A DNA stretch of 64,000 nt from Pagrus major (GCF_040436345.1 NC_133221.1:2049618-2113617), one strand, 5' to 3'; positions 54,701 through 64,000 are shown, numbered from the stretch's first letter. Notes: generated from the letters alone by a model not told the origin. Numbers and translations: made by a program.

Positions 54701-56763
54701 ATCTGAGAAAATATTCACATGTAGAAAAAATAATGTGTGAATCTATTAGATGTAGATTTTAAGGATGTGATTATTAATGGGGAGAGACTGAAGAAATACT
54801 CAGTAACATTTATTAAGTCTGTCATGTCTTCCATTTTTATTTTACAAAGTCATTAATTCAGTGGATTTATAATGCTGTGAATACTGCCACAGACACGGCA
54901 TGGATGGTAAACTGTATGTTATAGTACCTCTGCACAGCACTGTGCTCTGTTTTCAGGGCTGAAGGTGACGTTTGTCCTCATCGAGACTCTCATGACCTGG
55001 ACTGAGGCCCAGAGCTACTGCAGAGATCACCACACAGACCTGGCCAGTGTGAGGAACACAGCAGAGAACCAGAAGGTAAAGGACTTGGTACCTTCAGGAC
55101 AACTAGCCTGGATCGGCCTTTTCAGAGACTCCTGGAAGTGGTCGGATGGAAGTAACTCCTCATTTAGGTACTGGGATCAAACTGAACCTAATAACGCTGG
55201 TGGGATAGAGGCTTGTGTGATAGCACACTTGGGCAGAGATGGAAAATGGTTTGACGTTCCCTGTGACCTGAAGAAACCGTTCGTTTGCTACAGCCTACGT
55301 GAGTGTTAACTCTTTATTCAACTTGTATTTATATTTGGATTTTGGTTTAATTTAGCATCAAATGTCCTCATTGATAATGTAACAGAAACAACACAAAACA
55401 TAAAGTTATGGACAGAAAATAAAATGTAAACACTCCTGATGTTTATCATTGACATGAAATTATCTGTAAAGTTAGCAAACAGATGCCACAGATGGAGGAC
55501 AGAGCCACATGTTCCCTGTCACTGTTCAGACTGATGAGTCAATATTTATATGAACAGATGTTTTGTAGTTGTAGAATGACACAATGGACTTAATGCAGTG
55601 GTGTAACAGTATGAACGACTGTGTGTTTGAATACAGCTGCAGTTCAGACAACAAGCAGCAGCAGCACCACATCCAGCACGCCACCAACCTCCAGCACCAC
55701 GCAGCCTGACGCCGGTGAGTTCTGTTAATTCTATGTTACTGTGGGCATTGTCTACATTACATACATAATGAGATATTTTACTTCAGCTGCAGTCATAAAT
55801 CCAACTCCTAATCTTGCCTCGGGCACCAAAATGGCGAGAGCCGGCCCTGAGGGCAAGAGCATTAAATCACAGACAGTTTGTTGCACTTTTGGAGGAAAAT
55901 GAGACTGAACATGGTGACATAGTCTACCACACAGCTGTCAGGTGGCTCAGCCTGGGCAAAGTGCTTAAAAGAGTATGGGATCTGAGAGAAGAGATTCAAG
56001 AGTTCTGTGTGAGCGAAGGGAATGACATCCCACAGCTTTCAGATTTTTAAAATGAGAGAAAATTAATATTGAGCCGAATTAAGTTTCAAATTATTGTTGG
56101 TTCGGCCCTCCAGCACAGCTCGGGTTTGTCATGTGGCCCCTTGGAATAATTATTTGCCCACCCCTGCTCTAAGGTTAAAGGGGACTGGTTTGGTGTAAAT
56201 AACAACTATATTAATACAGGGGTCTACCAAGCCCAGGGGGCCAGAGGTCTAGAGGGGCCAGGAGCCCCAAAACGGTCCTTGTGCATCTGTGCCCAGGGGG
56301 ACAGTAGTTCATAATCCGTCACTGTATTAATACAGTTTATAATGTAACATTATAGTTTGACATTTGTGTCAATAATTGTCAAGCACAGGTGACTCCGCAG
56401 TGGTGGGAGGGGGGCCCCAAATCAAATTCTGCTTAGGGCCCCCAAAAGGCTTGGGCCGGCTCTGATCAAACTCCACCTCCATCTCACCTTGTATTTTACA
56501 ACACAGGTGTTTTCTTCACAGTAGTGCAAAGAGTGAGAGGAAGTTTGATGACGTGACACTCAATGATGTTTTATGCAACGTGCAAACCACATGAGACACA
56601 TTTTCTTACAACAAGGAAATAAATTACAATCATTTTCCTTCTTTTTGGACCCTGTGTACACTTCCTGTCTCTCCCTCACCCAGGTTGTGTCTTGCCTGTG
56701 GTTTTTTTGCTGTTGGTTGTTTTTCTGCTGATCCTCTACATATACTGTAGAGAAGTTCAGTAA
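51553..56763 (+). CDS. C-type lectin gene, two CTLDs, stalk, transmembrane; 5' exon not found
   Basis: Resembles fish 'macrophage mannose receptor 1-like' lectins, which bind sugars on microbes or host cells. Exons: 51553-51728 and 52810-53029 (CTLD1), 54957-55298 (CTLD2), 55637-55714 (Thr/Ser stalk), 56684-56763 (transmembrane and stop). All phases agree. CTLD1 has four canonical Cys and QPN; CTLD2 has four and EPN (mannose type). The Ca-site WND motif is W-H-D in CTLD1 and W-F-D in CTLD2, so calcium and sugar binding are uncertain. CTLD1 starts in phase 1 and normally follows a leader exon; none is visible between 42,500 and 51,552. The nearest upstream + strand exon of matching phase is Ig2 of receptor gene 2. 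Either the leader was lost, is unrecognised, or the exons are used in a fused transcript. Confidence 0.75.
52085..52572. mobile_element. Non-autonomous DNA transposon, about 490 bp
   Basis: The left end, TACAACGCTCTTTCCAAAG then AAGTTGGGACG, mirrors the right end, CGTCCCAACTCTTTTAGAATC. The inside keeps GGGGCAACAAAAG and CAAGCAAGGATGGGGCGAGG, familiar from a widespread fish DNA transposon. The transposase is missing. It lies in the CTLD1 intron. Confidence 0.7.
52810..53029 (+). CDS. Lectin exon: second half of CTLD1
   Basis: It encodes EVWIGLYDDVNSWRWSL, the GTGQPNN site, HCTVMYDGGRWHDYPC and VRAVCMD. It joins the first half in phase 0 and leaves in phase 1 (donor GTGAGA). Confidence 0.88.
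53200..53780 (+). mobile_element. LTR-like fragment of an endogenous retroelement
   Basis: 53500-53740 is the same family as the reverse complement of 57480-57710, and TATACATTTCCAT-like parts recur near 57890. The piece CTGTTTCAATAAAGATTGCT looks like an R-U5 polyadenylation site. No coding part and no clear ends were found. Confidence 0.55.
53840..53965 (-). mobile_element. SINE/LINE 3' tail
   Basis: On the minus strand it ends CTGTAAAGCTCTTTGAATTG then AAATAAAGTTTGACTGAC, the usual fish LINE/SINE tail. Confidence 0.55.
54957..55298 (+). CDS. Lectin exon: CTLD2
   Basis: One exon with the whole domain: FVLIETLMTWTEAQSYCR, WIGLFRDSWKWSDG, YWDQTEPNNAGG, EACVIAHLG, GKWFDVPC and FVCYSL. EPN suggests mannose-type specificity. 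Phase 1-1. Confidence 0.92.
55637..55714 (+). CDS. Lectin exon: Ser/Thr stalk
   Basis: It encodes AVQTTSSSSTTSSTPPTSST and the end TQPDAG, a likely O-glycosylated stem. Acceptor AATACAG, donor GTGAGT, phase 1-1, the same phase as the Ig-receptor stalk exons. Confidence 0.82.
55800..56464 (+). mobile_element. hAT-like remnants, nested
   Basis: 55860-56050 encodes FVALLEENETEHGDIVYHT and RWLSLGKVLKRVWDLREEI, close to the hAT-derived (GTF2IRD2/ZBED-like) proteins. 56101-56175 has the GTGGCCCCTTGGAATAATTA and CCCACCCCTGCTCTAA pattern of hAT ends. A second element with AGAGCCGGCCC ends spans or cuts it (left near 55840, right ending 56464). The right end abuts sequence that in the Ig genes follows the stalk exon, so an ancestral stalk was lost here. 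Confidence 0.7.
56467..56683 (+). repeat. Copy of the Ig-receptor stalk-to-TM intron
   Basis: From ATCAAACTCCACCTCCATCT on, this matches the introns after the stalk exons at 30743, 32602 and 60341, showing that the downstream transmembrane exon came with an Ig-receptor block. Confidence 0.85.
56684..56763 (+). CDS. Transmembrane exon, second type, after the lectin stalk
   Basis: In phase 1 it encodes GCVLPVVFLLLVVFLLILYI followed by YCREVQ and TAA: a full transmembrane helix and a six-residue tail. VVFLLILYI and the upstream intron match the Ig-receptor transmembrane exon, while the tail is different. It is the nearest downstream exon that can close the lectin frame. Confidence 0.7.
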
Positions 56764-56934
56764 AACCTATCATTAAGAAATGGAAGGAATATGGCACATG
56801 TGTAAATCTGCCTTAACTTAGAGGAATGCCCCCACTGAAGTACTTGTGAACGTACCGTATCAGGTACAAACAGGCTGTTGGTGGGACAGGAACCAGGATC
56901 TGGAGTGATGTGCTGAGCCTCCCTCACAAGTGTT

Positions 56935-57480
56935 CTATCTCCCAGGTGGCTGCCCCAACAATCTGGGAAGAAGGCACGATGGGTTCAGGGTCTGAGGGTG
57001 ACGAATCCGGGGAGTAGATCCAGTATAGGGCATCAGGCTTGCCATTTCAGGGGGCCGGGGTGGTAGGAGAGGGTATAGTTGAATCAGCTCAAGTAGAGGG
57101 ACCAGCGGGCAGATAGGAGGGGTTCTTGTGGTCAATCCATACAATAAAGGGCTGTTGGGAATCCTCCAGCCAGTGACGCCACTCTTGGAGGGCCAACACC
57201 ACTGCAGCAGCTCTCTATTACCAACGTCATAAATCCTCTCTGACGGAGAGAGGTGCCGTAAGAAGAAGGCACAGGAATGGAGTACTTGGAAAGTGACGTC
57301 GCGTTGGGAGAGGACCGCACCTACCCCAGAATCAGAGGTGTCAACCTCAACCACGAACTGCAACCTGGGATCTGGGTGCTTGAGTACTGGGGCATTAGTG
57401 AACTGTCTCTCGAGCCTAAGAAAGGCTGACTCAGCCTTGGGGAACCAAATGAAGGGGCTACAGCCACTCTGCTGTAGTGG
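56935..57480 (-). mobile_element. Ty3/gypsy fragment 3, RNase H part
   Basis: The minus strand encodes [38 protein letters not shown] and, in another frame, the [19 protein letters not shown] type segment. It continues into the sequence shared with fragments 1 and 2. Its low-coordinate end has an internal deletion: CCCCAACAATC is joined directly to TGGGAAGAAGGC. Confidence 0.85.
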
Positions 57481-57960
57481 GTGGAATGATAGAGCAATCT
57501 TTAGTGAAACAGATTTCAAGCCTGCGTCCGAACCAGTGTGGCCACACCCGGTGATCCCAATATCTGGCAAAGTTCTGCCTAAGGCTTTGCCCTCTGCTCT
57601 ACCAGAAATCCTCTCGAGCCTTCGATCTAGGAAATCTTCAAAGAACCACCTAACTTTGTCTGCCTGTGCGGGCCTTTTTAAAGTCCATTCACCCGCACCT
57701 ACTTACTTCTTCTAATTGGTCACTTTGGTGGATTGAGGGTCCATCTATCCAATAGGTGAAAGAGGAGTTGATCTGCCTCCGATCCCTCTGGAATAGCTCA
57801 TCTTCTGTAAGTTACCTAAGTCTGCTGATGTCACTTCTTGGGCTGGCAACTAAAGTTGACCTGATTGTCTCTCTGTCCTTAAATGGAAATGTATACGTTA
57901 AGCCAGCTCCAAACAATGGCGTGAGAAAGGAACTCAGTTTAGTATCATGTAAGGGCCTCA
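57481..57960 (-). mobile_element. LTR-like fragment nested in the gypsy pol
   Basis: In reverse orientation it matches the LTR-like sequence at 53200-53780. It separates the RT (58130-58408) from the RNase H (56935-57480) of gypsy fragment 3, so it inserted into that element. Confidence 0.6.
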
Positions 57961-58129
57961 TCCTGTAGCTAACCTTTTAACACAAACACAGAGCTGATTA
58001 ATGACTCTGGGCCCTCCTAACAGATCTTCTCAACATCAGCCACCTTACTTAACCCCCACAAACAAGAACAACATGTCACAGTTAAATCATAGCTCAGAAT
58101 GTGTTGTTGCACAGATACCTCACATGTCT

Positions 58130-58408
58130 CGGAGGATCATTAGTAACAGCCTGGAAGACAGCTGGGACGTTGGTCAAGCCAGAGGGCATTTCTTGGTATT
58201 CAAAGTGGCCCAGGGGTGTGTTGAATCCGGTCTTCCACTTGTCTCCCTTCCGAATCCGGACCAAGTTGTAGGCGTTTCGTAGATCCAGCTTAGTGAAGAT
58301 TTGGGCGTGGCAAAGTGGCTCAAATGACGGGTCGATAAGAGGAAGACGGTACTTGGTTTTTACCGTGATATTGGTGAGGCCACAATAATCAATACAGGAG
58401 CGGTAGAG
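58130..58408 (-). mobile_element. Ty3/gypsy fragment 3, reverse transcriptase part
   Basis: An open minus-strand stretch with [39 protein letters not shown] and [20 protein letters not shown], motifs 2-4 of a gypsy RT. The catalytic YxDD motif is missing, so it is truncated. Confidence 0.88.
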
Positions 58409-58712
58409 GGTAAAATGAATGCAGCAAAATATAGGGACATCCTGGAGGACAACCTGATTCAGTCTGCAAGAGAACTACATTGAAGAAAGGAGTCAAATTG
58501 TAGTGGCCAGATGTGCAGAAGTTATTGAGACCTCTCCACACAGACTCAGTGCTGTGATTGAGGCCAAAGGTGCAGCTACTAAATACTGACGTGAAGGGGG
58601 TGAATACTTATGCAATCACTTATTTTATATGATATATTTTTAATTAATTGACATTACTTTGTAGAAATCTGTTTTCACTTTGACATTACAGAGGTTTTTT
58701 GTAATTTATTTG
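58409..58712 (+). mobile_element. Tc1/mariner-like remnant
   Basis: [20 protein letters not shown] is a piece of a Tc1-like transposase. The 3' region follows (GGGGGTGAATACTTATGCAA and TCTGTTTTCACTTTGACA). The middle and the terminal repeats are not recognised. Confidence 0.75.
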
Positions 58713-58739
58713 TCTTGTATATTTTTTATATTGAAGTTC

Positions 58740-59358
58740 TGTCAGGGCCAGTGAGGCCGGAAGAGTTTGTGGACCCAGAAGCAGACTCAGGAGCAGAATG
58801 ATGGTTAGGCAATTTTATTTTACTGTTCTTCAAACAAAGGCAGTTCATCAAACATAGGTTTTTTTTTTCAAGCCAGGCACAGGCTACAAAAAGATCAAAC
58901 TTAGAAAGTCTCACAAAAAACTCTGGCAAAAATGCAGGCAGGGCTTGGGCAAAAATCCAGGAGTCAAAAACAGGCAGAGTTCGGTGCATGGGCAGGCAGG
59001 GGAAAACACAGGCATAGTACAAAGGGGCTTGGCTAGACTCACATGGCTGGGCAGAAGCAGGGTTGGCAATGGCTTGACAGTCAGAGTACAGGCATCCAAA
59101 GAAGAGGCAATACATGAACGGGTCTCCTGGGAACAGACATGATAATCTGGTGAAGACTGTCAGTCCTGGTGTGGCTTTTAAAGCCAAGGCTGACGAGGAG
59201 AGTGGAGCCAGGTGTGGAGCAGCAGGCAGCAGTGAGTGGATGCCTCACTTGTCACTCAAACAGAAGGCAGGGCAGAGGGAAAATCCTGGCATGGATCAGG
59301 CAGGCCAGCCAGCCAGGTCACCAACTAAGGAGGGTGGGTCCTCGGCCGAAGCGTGACA
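58740..59358. mobile_element. Solo LTR with 5-bp target duplication
   Basis: A 619-bp segment starting TGTCAGGGCC and ending GCGTGACA, flanked by AGTTC on both sides (58735-58739 and 59359-59363). TG...CA ends, 5-bp duplication and no coding potential fit a solo LTR left by recombination. Confidence 0.8.
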
Positions 59359-59654
59359 AGTTCAGAAGAAGACAACACAACTGTAACTTACAATGCAAGT
59401 GTTGGGAGAGGAGGGGAAAAGTCTAACATGTCTAACAAGTTTAACATATAAATCATCCATCTTTGCCCGCTTCATCTTAGTCTTTTTGCCCTCAGGGATG
59501 CATAAACTGCAGGTTTTGAACTTATTTTTTTAAATTACAAAAATGTGAAATTATTATCGGTATCGGCTGGAAAAACACATATCGTGCATCCCTAATTACT
59601 TCATATAATTCATGTACCTGTCACTCAATCCACTTTTATTTTTATACAGATTTT

Positions 59655-60166
59655 CCCCAAAAAGGGATCATGAAAAACATCTTTGCTTCCTTTGTCATTT
59701 TATTTATTCTGCAAAAATGTTTTTTTAGATAACCTGACAACAGCAGAAATTAAAATTTGACCAGAACATGTTTATATTTAGCATGTAGTAGTAGTTTTAT
59801 ATATTTTAGGTGATATAAAGCCGCTCAACTCTTTTTGCATTGTTTCAGTTTTGTTAGATGAAGTTAGAGATACTTTCTTTATTTTCAGTAAAACTTAGAC
59901 CTTCTGTCATCAGCAAGAATAAAATCATCAGAATTAGCTGAACCATAAATTAACTAACATTATAAACATATGTCCAGTATGTTCTTGTGTATGATTTATG
60001 CCTTTAATTATGATACTTACTGGTTTTCGCACCTGACTGATTATCTTGTATTCCTACATTTTGTTATATTTGTATATATTTTCACTCATTCGTGGAAAAT
60101 ATGGATTTCTCTGCATCAGTATCTCTTCAGTATCTTATTATTTCATTGTCTTTTCATTGTCCACAG
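59655..60166 (+). other. Copy of the Ig2-to-stalk intron without its Ig2 exon
   Basis: 59655-59795 matches 29690-29830 and 42535-42665 (sequence just after Ig2), and 59941 on matches the intron before the stalk exon. The Ig2 exon that should precede is absent, so these are the remains of a further gene copy or the 3' end of gene 2. Confidence 0.75.
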
Positions 60167-60316
60167 ATCCGTCCAAACCAACCCAGACTCCGCCACCTTT
60201 TTCAACATCAGTCCCATCAGCCTCCACACCAACAACGCAGAGTTTAAAACTCAGTTCAGAAAGTGTCATCGCCTCATCGTCTTTTCCTAAAACCACCAAC
60301 CAGCCTTCAGCTGCAG
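60167..60316 (+). CDS. Ig receptor stalk exon, unit B
   Basis: A 150-bp copy of the stalk exon (DPSKPTQTPPPFSTS onwards) with intact acceptor, donor and phase 1-1. It could serve Ig receptor gene 2 (Ig2 at 42172) or the lectin stalk at 55637. Confidence 0.8.
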
Positions 60317-60560
60317 GTACGGTTCATTAAGACTGCTGACCATCAAACTCCACCTCCATCTCACCTTACATTTTACAGCACAGGTGTTTTCCTCACAGTA
60401 GTGCAAAGAGTGAGAGGAAGTTTAATGATGTAACACTCACCAGGTTTTGTGCATCATGCAAACTACATGAGACACATTTTCTTACAACAAGGAAATAAAT
60501 TACCATCATTTTCCTTCTTTGTGGACCCTGTGTACACTTCCTGTCTCTCTCTCTCTCCAG

Positions 60561-60721
60561 TCTGCTCCAGTGTCCCTCACCCAGGTTACATCTGGGGTCT
60601 GGTTGTTTTACTGGTGGTTGTTTTTCTGCTGATCCTCTACATATGGAAGATGAGGAGGGACTTCAGGTCAAGAAGCAGAAACACAGAGGTGATTTTCTCC
60701 GACTCCACACACTGTCCTTGA
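60561..60721 (+). CDS. Ig receptor transmembrane exon, unit B
   Basis: Encodes the same helix as 32805-32965 and a tail with FRSRSRNTEVIFSDSTHCP before TGA. The tail differs from copy 1 at several residues. AATGAA replaces the nearest polyadenylation signal of copy 1. Confidence 0.85.
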
Positions 60722-63465
60722 CAGTTTCTACCACTGCACTATAAAACCGTTTCTGACACAATTGCTTCTTGACTTCACACAGAAGTAGAATGAAGCAGCC
60801 AACTGAAACACTGTCTTTGTAATTAGAACAGGTGGATGTGTGCTGCCCTCTGCTGGACAACAAGTAAAATAATTAACCTCCTCATTTTGTTTTTTTAGTT
60901 GTGATTTGGCCTTAATGTAGCATGGAAGTTCAATTCCTAATGAAGAACAATTTATTTGGAAAATAAACACACAAAGATTTGAATCGACCACAAAAAAGAC
61001 ATTTAAAAAGGATTTATGAACATAAAGAGAACCAGATCCAAAAGACCAAAACACATCATCAGAGCAGATAAACTCATTCTTCAGGCCTTTACATGTTTGC
61101 TGTTGTATGATGGGTTTTAGAAAGACAGACTTAGGTGACAACACATAAATCAGCCCCCACGATTTGTCTATCACACATTATCTGGTCTGTTGCAATGAAT
61201 ACTGCTGTACAACAGCTATGATGTCATTTCCGGTCACCTTGGTAAAGTTGTCGATCTTATTTTCAGATTCCTTTCACCTGTAAGGATTTGGGTCAAGCCT
61301 CCATGTGAAGACTCCGCCGTCAAAACCTGCAGTGATTAGGAGCAAACCTGCACCGCTCACACATACAGCACTCAGATTATCTGTAGATTCTGGATCTGTA
61401 TTTGTTACTAACATGTCACTAATGTGTTGATCTGTTACTTCAATAAAAGTACTAATACCACACTGTAAATATACTCTGTTAAAAGTCCTGCAATTAAACT
61501 GTTACTGCAGTAAAAGTATGTAAGAATAATCAGGAAAATGTGCTTAAAGTATGAAAAGTAAAAGTACTCAGTGTAGTAAAATGTTTCATTCTGGATTAAT
61601 CTGCTGATTATTGTTGTTGATTAATCATTTAGAAAAGTGAGAAATGTGGTGACAGTGAGCCAGAGCCCAAAGTGACACCTTCATACTGTTTGTTTTGACC
61701 AACAAACAGTCTAAACCTCAACATTATTACAAATACATCAAAATTAATACAATTGTTTAAAGGAAAAGCATCAAATCGTCACATTTGTGAAGTTGGAGCC
61801 ATGAAATGTTTTTACATGAAAAAGGACCAGAGTGATGTAGTGTAATATAACCATAAGTAAGTAGTTAGTGGTTAATGACAACTGGTAATAAGTACTGAGA
61901 TGTTAAAGAAGCTAATCAAAATGTGAAGGAATCATAAATGAATGGTTAAAACATGTATTACTCTGCACTAGTTGATTGAACGTGCACCTGTTGATCGGAT
62001 TGATGATTAAACCACTGTATTGTGTTAACTTGGAGTGAAATGTAACCACAAATGTAAGAGTGAAATCATGTAACCAAATATACCACACTTTTATTATTTT
62101 TTAAAAATGCAGTACGAAGAATGATCAAAGCTAATGGGATATATTCAGAGGGAAACTTGTTTTTAAAAAAAGCTCAGGCCAGAGTCACTAAGAGCTAATG
62201 GTGTGTTCTGAGGAAAGTACCTGTTTTTTTAAATAACCAAACTCAGAGAGTAGAAGCTACTGGTGTCAGGAACGGCAGGGCATGGACAGGTGCATCGGAA
62301 AAATACCCGTCAGCAGAAGTGAGGAAGAGTAAGGATTGGTTGAGACCAAGAGGCCATGGGAGGACACTCCCAGTTTTTAGGCTTAAAACAAGACATCAAA
62401 TGTATTAGATCAGATCAGTTGTTCATGGACATTGTCTGTGTATGATCTCAGCTCTCACTGCCGGCAATAAAAGCTTTACTGCACTCAGCTTTGAGGACTT
62501 CTGGTGATTTTTGACTCCTGCTTTTTGGAAAACCTTCTGAACATCCAAGACTGAAGAAAAGCCGTTACACGACAGTGATTTAAAGATGGTTCCCAGCTTA
62601 TTTTCTATCAGTTGACTTACTGATTAATCAGTTGTTTCATTAATAAAGTGGTGGATGTAACATAACTCTATAACATACTGTACGTTTGTATTTCTGTGAA
62701 AAAATGAGACTTTAAATAAATCATGATGTCAAGGAAATACAGAGCAGTTCACAAGTTTAAGTTTCATTCTGATGCTCAAACATTCTCGTGTCTCTTTCTC
62801 TTTTTCTCTGTCAGTCTCAGGAGGAAAGTGAAATGCAGGGTGGAAGTAACTAATTATATCCAGAGGTGGTAAAAGTACACAGTATCTGTACTCCAGTAGA
62901 AGTTCAAATACTTGGTAAAAGTAGAAGTACTGATTCAATTTGTTTACTCCAGTAAAAGTAATGGAGTACAGGCTCTGACATGTACTCATAGTATCAGAGT
63001 AAAAAGTCTCCCTCTGAAGGACATTTGTGGTCAAAACTAACTGAAGCTCACGTCATATTAATATAATTCAAAGACTATTAAAGTTAAAGGTAGAGTCAGT
63101 AGGATTTGTCCCAGCTGTTCCTGAACGCACCACAAAGATAGTTGATGGTTGAGTCTCATTCCCAGGACGTCAAACAGCCACATGTTGGGTTGGTAAAGCG
63201 TCCCGAGCAGCAACAAAGAGAGAAAATAAGAAAATCTCTGCAGATACGAGACACTAACACGCCTTTTCTCCCCATTCAGCCTCCCTCTCTGTCTGTTCAC
63301 GTCTTCTTACGTCTTTGTTTCGTCTCGCTGCGTCTGCCGTGCGTGATGTGCTCTGATAGGTCGACATCAGTCTGGTGATGTTGGGAAGGCAGCGGCCTCT
63401 CCATTTTCCTCATACAACTCACAACTAACCGATAGCACGGGTTTCCCTATTTCATAATCCAAAAG
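60722..63465 (+). other. Array spacer, copy of 32966-36225
   Basis: Non-coding. Nearly identical to the unit A spacer, lacking the 420-bp insertion at 33350-33770. It includes the LTR-like stretch (62100-62580) and the 105-bp repeat at about 63286-63388. Confidence 0.8.
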
Positions 63466-64000
63466 GGGCTTTTACCTTTATCTTCTTACCTACTGGGGTT
63501 CTCGGGGAATTTCGGCTCTCAACTTATCCTTAATGAAGTTGCAGCTGTGACTCTGAAACATCAGTTTTATCAAACATGATCTGGGCCGGACTGGGAGACT
63601 TTTTCAGGCCATGAGTCAGTCATGTAACCAGGCCACCCTGGCCTTGCCCACACACGCATGTTCACACCCACACCTACATGCATGGGCACGCATGCTCAAA
63701 ACAAACCAATCGTCTTGTCCTCCTCACATGCTACTGGCCTGAGTGGCCTCTGATTGGCCTGGCCTGCCTCTCTGACTTACGGCTGACCGGCAGCCTGTTA
63801 AAAAAAAAAAAAAAAAAAAAGAAAAAAGAGAGAGAGACGCAGGCCAGCAGGCCAATCATAGGCCGGCGCTTCGGGAATACTCCCGGTTCTCCCTATGGCC
63901 AGTCCGGGCCTGAACATGATGATGTGATGCCAAACACTGAGAAGGAAAAAACAGCAAACCCTTTGACTACTTGTTGATTTGGCACTGTCTGTATTACACA
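63465..64000 (+). repeat. Start of receptor array unit C
   Basis: 63465-63580 and 63913-64000 match the starts of units A (27960) and B (36222), so another receptor copy is expected just beyond the window. Confidence 0.85.
63581..63912. mobile_element. hAT-like non-autonomous element with 8-bp target duplication
   Basis: A 332-bp insertion flanked by AACATGAT (63573-63580 and 63913-63920). The ends CTGGGCCGGACTGG and CCAGTCCGGGCCTG are inverted repeats. Units A and B show the empty site. It holds an A21 run at 63800-63820. Confidence 0.85.

Larger units (their letters stand above)
36222..63465 (+). repeat. Receptor array unit B, expanded
   Basis: It opens like unit A and ends like it, but is 27 kb long. 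The added length is the LTR retrotransposon, gypsy fragments 2 and 3, the C-type lectin exons, a LINE, DNA transposons, two LTR fragments and other sequence. Confidence 0.85.

Noticed and set aside
55814..56050. Open frame resembling GTF2IRD2-like protein as a host gene
   Set aside because: Only a short hAT-derived piece, with no splice structure and repeat ends nearby, so it is a transposon remnant.

Overview
The window reads as nuclear DNA of a teleost fish, probably a percomorph. It has spliced genes with GT-AG introns, fish-type mobile elements (L2-like LINEs, hAT and Tc1 remnants, Ty3/gypsy elements), many microsatellites, and tandem immune-receptor genes of kinds common in fish: CD300/pIgR-like Ig receptors and mannose-receptor-like C-type lectins. 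The species cannot be told from sequence alone.

Region 1 (1 to about 26,150, + strand) is the 3' part of one gene of the PDZRN3/PDZRN4 (LNX3) family of RING-PDZ E3 ubiquitin ligases. I resolved 14 coding exons (6694 to 24546) with compatible reading phases and a class I PDZ-binding C-terminus (TTV). The RING finger and first PDZ domain must lie upstream. Its introns hold a perfect 42-bp hairpin (16004-16092), a long inverted repeat (11128-11934) and several microsatellites.

Region 2 (about 26,860 to 36,225) begins with an L2-like LINE fragment. A CD300/pIgR-like receptor gene follows: signal peptide, two Ig V-like domains, two copies of a Ser/Thr/Pro stalk exon and a transmembrane exon. A Ty3/gypsy pol fragment sits between the two stalk copies.

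Region 3 (36,225 to 63,465) is a second, expanded copy of the same unit. Its Ig exons are split by a 4.6-kb Ty3/gypsy-like LTR retrotransposon with LTRs that look identical. Between those Ig exons and the copy's stalk and transmembrane exons lie two C-type lectin domains, a lectin stalk exon and a transmembrane exon related to the Ig-gene one, plus a dense layer of mobile-element debris. All these receptor exons are on the + strand and join in phase 1, except the phase-0 junction inside the first lectin domain. The lectin exons have no visible signal peptide of their own. A transcript joining Ig and lectin exons would therefore stay in frame. This is the most interesting hypothesis in the window and it is inference only.

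Region 4 (63,465 to the end) is the start of a third copy of the unit, interrupted by a 332-bp hAT-like element with 8-bp target-site duplications. Comparing the copies gives empty sites that fix the ends of the insertions at 37547-42141 and 63581-63912 and supports those of other repeats.
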